Origin: Pseudomonadota bacterium
Lineage (GTDB): Bacteria > Pseudomonadota > Gammaproteobacteria > Burkholderiales > Rhodocyclaceae
Direction of reading: 5' to 3'
Assembly: GCA_009778425.1 (NCBI GenBank)
Contig: WRJU01000191.1
Span: forward strand, 1-9,751
DNA length: 9,751 nt
Below the pieces are notes generated by a model. It did no database searches. It was not told the DNA's origin and saw only the letters and a list, made by a program, of their open reading frames with translations. This document shows, in pieces, positions 6,148-9,751 of this stretch (within the stretch, counting starts at the first letter, position 1; every line of letters begins with the position of its first letter). A program made the translations under genes and the position numbers.

Positions 6148-7037
6148 TCGGCAAACTGGTAGTGTGCGGCGTCGGGCTTATCGGGGGGTCCTTTGCGCTC
6201 GCCCTGCGCAACAGGAAAGAAGTGGGGCATGTGGTCGGCATCGGGCGTTCGCGGGAATCGCTCGGACGTGCCAAGGCGCTTGGCGTGATCGACGAAATTG
6301 CCCTCGATTGGGCTTCGGCGCTCGATGGAGCCGATTTCGTCCTGCTGGCAATGCCGGTGGGCCAGACCGACGCGGTCATGGAAGCGATGGCCCCTCACCT
6401 GCGAGCGCCGACCGTCGTCACCGACGCTGGAAGCACCAAGCACGTTGTCATGGCCTCCGTTTATCACCGCCTCGACGCCCACCTGTCGCGAGTCATCCCC
6501 GCGCATCCCATTGCCGGAGCCGAGAAAAGCGGCGTAGAAGCCGCCAGCGCCACACTCTTCCGGGGGAAGCGCACGGTCGTGACCCCGCTGCCGGAAAACG
6601 ATCCCGCTGCCGTTGAGATGGTAAGAAAAGCGTGGCAAGCCTGCGGTGCGTCGGTCGTCGACATGCCCCCCCAGGATCACGACCGTGTATTTGCCGCCGT
6701 CAGCCACCTGCCGCACCTGTTGGCCTTCGGGCTGGTCCATGACCTCGCCGGACGCGCCAACGCCGAGCTGTTGTTTTCCCATGCGGCCAGCGGCTTCCGC
6801 GATTTCACCCGCATCGCCGCCAGCCATCCCGAAATGTGGCGCGACATCTGCCTTGCCAACCGTCAGACGCTCGTGGGCGAACTCGACCAATACCTTGGCG
6901 AGCTTGCCCTCATCCGCTCCCTGCTGCTCTCCGGCAACGGCCAACGGCTGGAGCAGCTTTTTGAAGAAGCGCGGCAGGCGCGGATGAAGTGGGGGGAAGA
7001 ACGGGCGGCGAGTGAAGGGATTAGGTGGGCAGACTGA
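6138..7037 (+). CDS. tyrA: Prephenate/arogenate dehydrogenase
   Basis: TyrA oxidatively decarboxylates prephenate (or arogenate) on the way to tyrosine. The 299 residues show an N-terminal Rossmann domain, VVCGVGLIGGSFALALR (8-24), with the GxGxxG dinucleotide loop. DAGSTK (96-101), HPIAGAEKSG (123-132), SHLPHLLAFGL (189-199) and FRDFTRIAASHPEMW (220-234) are family motifs of the catalytic helical domain. After the second beta strand the sequence reads GIGRSRES rather than having an acidic residue, which could favour NADP over NAD; this is an inference. No ACT domain, chorismate mutase or fused AroA is present. It should belong to the pheA-hisC operon, but 161 bp carrying the IS605-like stem-loops separate it from hisC. 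The aroA-cmk-rpsA genes that commonly follow in betaproteobacteria are missing. A poorly conserved charged tail (about 280-299) ends the protein. Confidence 0.95.
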   Translation: MALIGKLVVCGVGLIGGSFALALRNRKEVGHVVGIGRSRESLGRAKALGVIDEIALDWASALDGADFVLLAMPVGQTDAVMEAMAPHLRAPTVVTDAGSTKHVVMASVYHRLDAHLSRVIPAHPIAGAEKSGVEAASATLFRGKRTVVTPLPENDPAAVEMVRKAWQACGASVVDMPPQDHDRVFAAVSHLPHLLAFGLVHDLAGRANAELLFSHAASGFRDFTRIAASHPEMWRDICLANRQTLVGELDQYLGELALIRSLLLSGNGQRLEQLFEEARQARMKWGEERAASEGIRWAD

Positions 7038-7118
7038 ACATCCGTTAAGGATTCTCTGAACAACGTGAGAGTTTTCGGCACGGGAGTGTTTTGGATAGCC
7101 CAAGCAGCACAATAAGGT

Positions 7119-7192
7119 CGGCCTGCGCCCTTTTGCGTGTGAAACAGGGGGGTTTCCCCCTGATTTCCCCTTTCATGGGCGCACTTCTGCCG
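7119..7192 (+). other. Nested multi-helix structure, candidate structured RNA
   Basis: Four collinear pairings nest inside one another: CGGC/GCCG (7119-7122/7189-7192), TGCGCCC/GGGCGCA (7124-7130/7177-7183), TGAAA/TTTCA (7140-7144/7171-7175) and CAGGGGG/CCCCCTG (7145-7151/7156-7162) around a GTTT loop. Asymmetric internal loops separate them. I do not recognise an RNA family. The innermost hairpin, followed by ATTTCCCCTTT, could be a weak terminator for the tyrA transcript. Confidence 0.35.
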
Positions 7193-7205
7193 TCAAAGCC
7201 AACAA

Positions 7206-7242
7206 ATGCCTCCGGGGAGGAAGGCATACCTAAGCAGTTAGG
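7206..7242 (+). other. Two adjacent small stem-loops upstream of the VOC gene
   Basis: ATGCCT/AGGCAT (7206-7211/7222-7227) encloses a purine-rich loop containing GGGGAGGA. CCTAA/TTAGG (7229-7233/7238-7242) encloses GCAG. They follow the nested structure directly and may form part of the same transcript leader. Function is unknown. Confidence 0.3.
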
Positions 7243-7328
7243 CGTAAACCACTACCGTCATAATGGTGATAAAACGCTAAAATAAAATGTTTCCCTTCGC
7301 TCACTCTCTCATCAGGAGCCAGCCCGAT

Positions 7329-7805
7329 ATGCCCCGCCGCCCATTCAAGATACTTGGTATCCAGCAAATCGCCATTGGAGGCACGGACAAACAAAAATTG
7401 CGTACCCTGTGGGTCGATATGCTCGGACTCGATGTGACGGGCAACTTCGTGTCCGAACGCGAAAACGTGGACGAAGACATCTGCGCGATGGGCAGCGGCC
7501 CGTTCAAGGTCGAAGTTGACCTGATGCAGCCGGTCGACCCGGAGAAAAAACCCGCCGTCCATGCCACGCCGCTGAACCATGTCGGCCTGTGGGTCGATGA
7601 CCTGCCGCGCGCGGTCGAGTGGCTTTCCGCTCAGGGCGTTCGTTTCGCTCCCGGCGGCATCCGCAAGGGCGCGGCGGGTTACGACATCACCTTTCTGCAC
7701 CCCAAGGGCAACGATGAGTTTCCCATTGGTGCAGAAGGAGTCCTGATAGAACTCGTTCAGGCTCCGTCTGAAGTCGTCGAGGCTTTTTCCCGCCTGAATC
7801 CGTAG
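7329..7805 (+). CDS. VOC-superfamily protein, methylmalonyl-CoA epimerase/glyoxalase-like
   Basis: This 158-residue protein has two vicinal-oxygen-chelate modules. The first (about 9-68) begins ILGIQQIAIGG and ends KVEVDLMQP. The second (about 80-144) has PLNHVGLWVDDLPRAVEWL and FLHPKGNDEF...GVLIELVQ. Layout and the FLHPK...GVLIEL ending resemble methylmalonyl-CoA epimerase, and similar proteins are often labelled lactoylglutathione lyase. Aligned by eye to the epimerase metal ligands (His, Gln, His, Glu), the positions read Gln13, Asp64, His84 and Glu141. The substrate may therefore differ, or metal binding may be altered. AGGAG (7314-7318), 10 nt before ATG 7329, supports this start over ATG 7287. 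It sits 68 bp upstream of phaC on the same strand. An epimerase would link methylmalonyl-CoA and propionyl-CoA metabolism with PHA precursors, but that link is inferred. Confidence 0.88.
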   Translation: MPRRPFKILGIQQIAIGGTDKQKLRTLWVDMLGLDVTGNFVSERENVDEDICAMGSGPFKVEVDLMQPVDPEKKPAVHATPLNHVGLWVDDLPRAVEWLSAQGVRFAPGGIRKGAAGYDITFLHPKGNDEFPIGAEGVLIELVQAPSEVVEAFSRLNP

Positions 7806-7817
7806 GAGGTGCAGGTA

Positions 7818-7877
7818 ATGAAGGGTACATTTTTTCATCTTTTCATCATAAGACCGCCAGGAGTCGATTTGCCATGA
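7818..7877 (+). CDS. Candidate 19-residue upstream ORF/leader of phaC
   Basis: A near-ideal Shine-Dalgarno AGGAGGT (7804-7810), overlapping the VOC stop codon, lies 7 nt before ATG 7818. The frame reads MKGTFFHLFIIRPPGVDLP and stops at TGA 7875-7877, overlapping the phaC ATG (7874-7876) as ATGA. Such an arrangement is typical of translational coupling. The codons cover a pyrimidine-rich tract with a direct repeat of TTTTCATC. The peptide is hydrophobic and matches no family I know. phaC has its own moderate site (AGGAG at 7859-7863), so the ORF may tune phaC translation, or the strong site may be coincidental. Confidence 0.4.
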   Translation: MKGTFFHLFIIRPPGVDLP

Positions 7878-9676
7878 GTGTTGCCGTAGAACAAAACGAT
7901 TGTGAATGCCCCAGCCCAGAAGAAATCGCCAGCACTTACGCCGAAGTCGCCCGTCGGGCTTCGCACCTGATTGGCGAACACATTCAGCATCAGCTCCAGA
8001 AAGGCGTCCGGGCCCCGTCAGACGAACTGGGCATTGCCCAGGCGTTCATGGACATGATGGCCCGCTTGCTGTCCAACCCCTACAAACTTGCGCAGGCACA
8101 AATGAGCCTGGTGTGGGACTATTTCACCCTGTGGCAGCAATCCATGCTGCGCTTCGCGGGCATGCAGGCCGCGCCGGTAGCTTCTCCCTCGCATAGCGAC
8201 AAACGCTTCCGTGATGAACAATGGCACGAACACTTCATGTTCGATTTCATCAAGCAGTCCTACCTCATCACCGCGCGCCACATCCGCGAAACCGTCAACA
8301 GTGTCGAAGGGCTGGATGAACAGACGGCCAGGAAAGTCGGTTTCTACACCCGCCAATACATCGACGCGCTTTCCCCTTCCAATTTTGCCCTCACCAACCC
8401 GGAAGTCTTCCGGGAAACCGTGCGCTGCAACGGACAGAACCTCATCAAGGGGCTGAACAACCTCCTGCGCGACATCGAGGATGGCAACGGCAGCCTACGG
8501 GTTCGCATGACGGACACCTCGGCCTTTGAACTGGGCAAGAACGTCGCCACCACGCCGGGAAAGATCGTTTTCCAGACCGACATGATGCAGTTGATCCAGT
8601 ACCAGCCTAGTACGGAAAAGGTCTTCAAGCGCCCGGTGCTCGTCGTGCCCCCCTGGATCAACAAGTTTTACATCCTCGATCTGCGTGAGAAAAATTCCTT
8701 CATCAAATGGCTCGTCGACCAGGGCCAGACCGTATTCGTCATTTCCTGGGTCAACCCGGACGAACGGCTGGCGGAAAAAACATTCGAGTCCTACATGAAG
8801 GAAGGTCTTTTTGCTGCGCTCGACGCCATCGAGAAGCAGACCGGGGAAAAAGATGTCAACGCCGTGGGTTATTGCCTTGGCGGCACATTGCTGGCTACCG
8901 CGCTGGCCTATCTTGCGGGCAAGAAGCAAAAACGCATCGCCTCGGCGACCTTCCTTACCACGCTCACCGATTTTTCCGAACCGGGCGAATTGGGCGTGTT
9001 TATCGACGAAGGCCAGGTCAGCAATCTCGAAAAGAAGATGTTCATGCGCGGTTTCCTCGATGGCTCCGAAATGTCGGGGACTTTCAACATGCTGCGCGCC
9101 AACGATCTCGTCTGGTCGTTTGTCGTCAATAACTACCTGATGGGCAAAAACCCGTTTCCGTTCGATCTGCTGTATTGGAATTCCGACTCCACCCGTTTGC
9201 CCGCGAAGATGCACAGCTTCTACCTTCGCAAGATGTACATGGAAAACAAGCTTGCAGAACCGGGCGGTATCGAGATCGACGGTGTGCCGCTCGACCTCGG
9301 CAAAATCAATGTGCCGAGCTTCTTCATCTCCACCATCGAAGACCACATCGCCCCGTGGAAGAGCACCTACATGGGCGCGGTTCGCTTTACCGCACCGGTG
9401 CGTTTTGTACTGGGCGGTTCCGGCCACATCGCCGGCATCGTCAATCCGCCCGCCGCCAACAAGTACGGTTACTGGATCAACCCCGCCGCCAAACTTGCAC
9501 CCACTGCGGACGAATGGTTCTCCGGGGCGGTGCAGCATGAGGGGTCGTGGTGGGTCAATTGGCAGGAGTGGGCCATCGGGCACGACAAAACCAAAGTCGA
9601 CGCGCGCGACCCGGCCAAAGGGGTGCTGAAAGTGCTGGAAGACGCTCCCGGCTCTTACGTCAAATTCCGGCTTTGA
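7874..9676 (+). CDS. phaC: Class I poly(3-hydroxyalkanoate) synthase
   Basis: PhaC polymerises 3-hydroxyacyl-CoA into PHA at the surface of cytoplasmic granules. The 600-residue length fits class I. The N-terminal domain (about 1-200) carries the helical region around NPYKLAQAQMSLVWDYFTLW (68-87). The alpha/beta-hydrolase catalytic domain begins near 250 with RPVLVVPPWINKFYILDL (253-270). The lipase-like box GYCLGG places the nucleophile at Cys334. The other triad members are Asp490 (STIEDHIAPW) and His518 (GGSGHIAGIVNPP), matching Cys319, Asp480 and His508 of the Cupriavidus enzyme. The C-terminal part includes Trp-rich GSWWVNWQEW (557-566). The start has AGGAG at 7859-7863, 10 nt upstream. 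It overlaps a possible leader ORF by ATGA. No phaA, phaB, phasin or phaR is inside the window. A strong hairpin follows the stop. Confidence 0.98.
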   Translation: MSVAVEQNDCECPSPEEIASTYAEVARRASHLIGEHIQHQLQKGVRAPSDELGIAQAFMDMMARLLSNPYKLAQAQMSLVWDYFTLWQQSMLRFAGMQAAPVASPSHSDKRFRDEQWHEHFMFDFIKQSYLITARHIRETVNSVEGLDEQTARKVGFYTRQYIDALSPSNFALTNPEVFRETVRCNGQNLIKGLNNLLRDIEDGNGSLRVRMTDTSAFELGKNVATTPGKIVFQTDMMQLIQYQPSTEKVFKRPVLVVPPWINKFYILDLREKNSFIKWLVDQGQTVFVISWVNPDERLAEKTFESYMKEGLFAALDAIEKQTGEKDVNAVGYCLGGTLLATALAYLAGKKQKRIASATFLTTLTDFSEPGELGVFIDEGQVSNLEKKMFMRGFLDGSEMSGTFNMLRANDLVWSFVVNNYLMGKNPFPFDLLYWNSDSTRLPAKMHSFYLRKMYMENKLAEPGGIEIDGVPLDLGKINVPSFFISTIEDHIAPWKSTYMGAVRFTAPVRFVLGGSGHIAGIVNPPAANKYGYWINPAAKLAPTADEWFSGAVQHEGSWWVNWQEWAIGHDKTKVDARDPAKGVLKVLEDAPGSYVKFRL

Positions 9677-9695
9677 TCGGTAGGGTTTCAGTTGG

Positions 9696-9738
9696 CCCCC
9701 CTCTCCCCTCGCGGGAGAGGGGCTGGGGGAGAGGGGGG
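9696..9738. repeat. GC-rich dispersed-type inverted repeat with alternative pairing
   Basis: CCCCCCTCTCCCC (9696-9708) has an exact reverse complement at 9726-9738, and its inner part also pairs with GGGAGAGGGG at 9713-9722. Units of this CCCTCTCCC/GGGAGAGGG type recur in intergenic regions of many proteobacterial genomes. Whether this genome carries multiple copies cannot be seen here. Confidence 0.6.
9698..9722 (+). terminator. Probable phaC transcription terminator hairpin
   Basis: A perfect 10-bp stem, CCCCTCTCCC/GGGAGAGGGG, with a CTCGC loop lies 21 bp after the phaC stop. No T-run follows, so it is not a textbook intrinsic terminator. Stability and position support a termination or mRNA 3'-end protecting role. 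Confidence 0.5.
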
Positions 9739-9751
9739 AAGACGTTTCTGG

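Larger units (their letters stand above)
7038..7328 (+). other. Gene-free spacer between tyrA and the VOC gene
   Basis: No coding frame here is recognisable; short open frames on both strands lack family features. The stretch from about 7119 to 7242 is rich in inverted repeats (separate entries). Bases 7038-7118 show nothing clear, and no U-tract terminator follows tyrA. AT-rich sequence at 7259-7286 (CATAAT at 7259-7264, TAAAAT at 7278-7283) may hold a promoter for the VOC-phaC pair, but no matching -35 is visible. In-frame extension of the VOC gene to ATG 7287 is rejected because AGGAG at 7314-7318 supports the start at 7329. Confidence 0.5.

Noticed and set aside
6015..7112. Minus-strand 365-codon open frame opposite tyrA
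   Set aside because: Mirrors the conserved tyrA reading frame and crosses the repeat region; composition is a shadow artefact.
7229..7243. GTTAGGC, resembling an integron attC core site
   Set aside because: No partner RYYYAAC core at a suitable distance, no attC-like fold, and no integrase or cassette context.
7045..7285. Short open frames on both strands in the tyrA-VOC spacer
   Set aside because: No family resemblance, no convincing ribosome sites, and they run through inverted repeats. More likely chance or non-coding.
8495..9583. Minus-strand 362-codon open frame opposite phaC
   Set aside because: Antisense shadow of phaC; no recognisable domain and no upstream signals.

Overview
The window looks like chromosomal DNA from a betaproteobacterium. 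The linked glyA-nrdR-ribD and pheA-hisC-tyrA gene sets, a class I polyhydroxyalkanoate (PHA) synthase and high-GC coding usage fit a Rhodocyclales-like or related lineage. The genus is not readable from the sequence alone. Except for the first ~780 bases, it is mostly core metabolism.

Region 1 (1-780) is visibly AT-richer than the rest. It holds a divergent pair: the N-terminal part of an XRE-type helix-turn-helix regulator (minus strand, running off the left edge) and a small lipoprotein of unknown function (plus strand). Between them is a perfect 14-bp inverted repeat that overlaps predicted promoter elements, so it is a strong operator candidate. This looks like an accessory cassette abutting the end of ribD.

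Region 2 (800-3683, minus strand) is a compact operon, glyA -> nrdR -> ribD: one-carbon/glycine metabolism, the ribonucleotide reductase repressor and riboflavin synthesis. A likely promoter with a TATAAT -10 box lies in the 68-bp gap shared with divergent pheA.

Region 3 (3752-7037, plus strand) is pheA-hisC-tyrA, encoding the phenylalanine, tyrosine and histidine-type aminotransferase steps. The hisC-tyrA gap carries stem-loops and a coding tail resembling the right end (omega-RNA 3' end) of an IS200/IS605-family tnpB element, with no tnpB left. The serC and aroA-cmk-rpsA neighbours often found with this cluster are absent.

Region 4 (7038-9751) starts with about 290 bases without a gene that contain a nested, multi-helix structure. 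Next come a VOC-fold protein similar to methylmalonyl-CoA epimerase and class I phaC. A possible 19-codon upstream ORF with an excellent ribosome binding site ends by overlapping the phaC start codon. A GC-rich hairpin of a dispersed-repeat type, probably also the phaC terminator, closes the window.

No complete novel multi-gene system is evident. The items most worth a second look are the solo IS605-like right end, the structured tyrA-VOC intergenic region, the phaC upstream ORF, and the XRE/lipoprotein pair with its operator.
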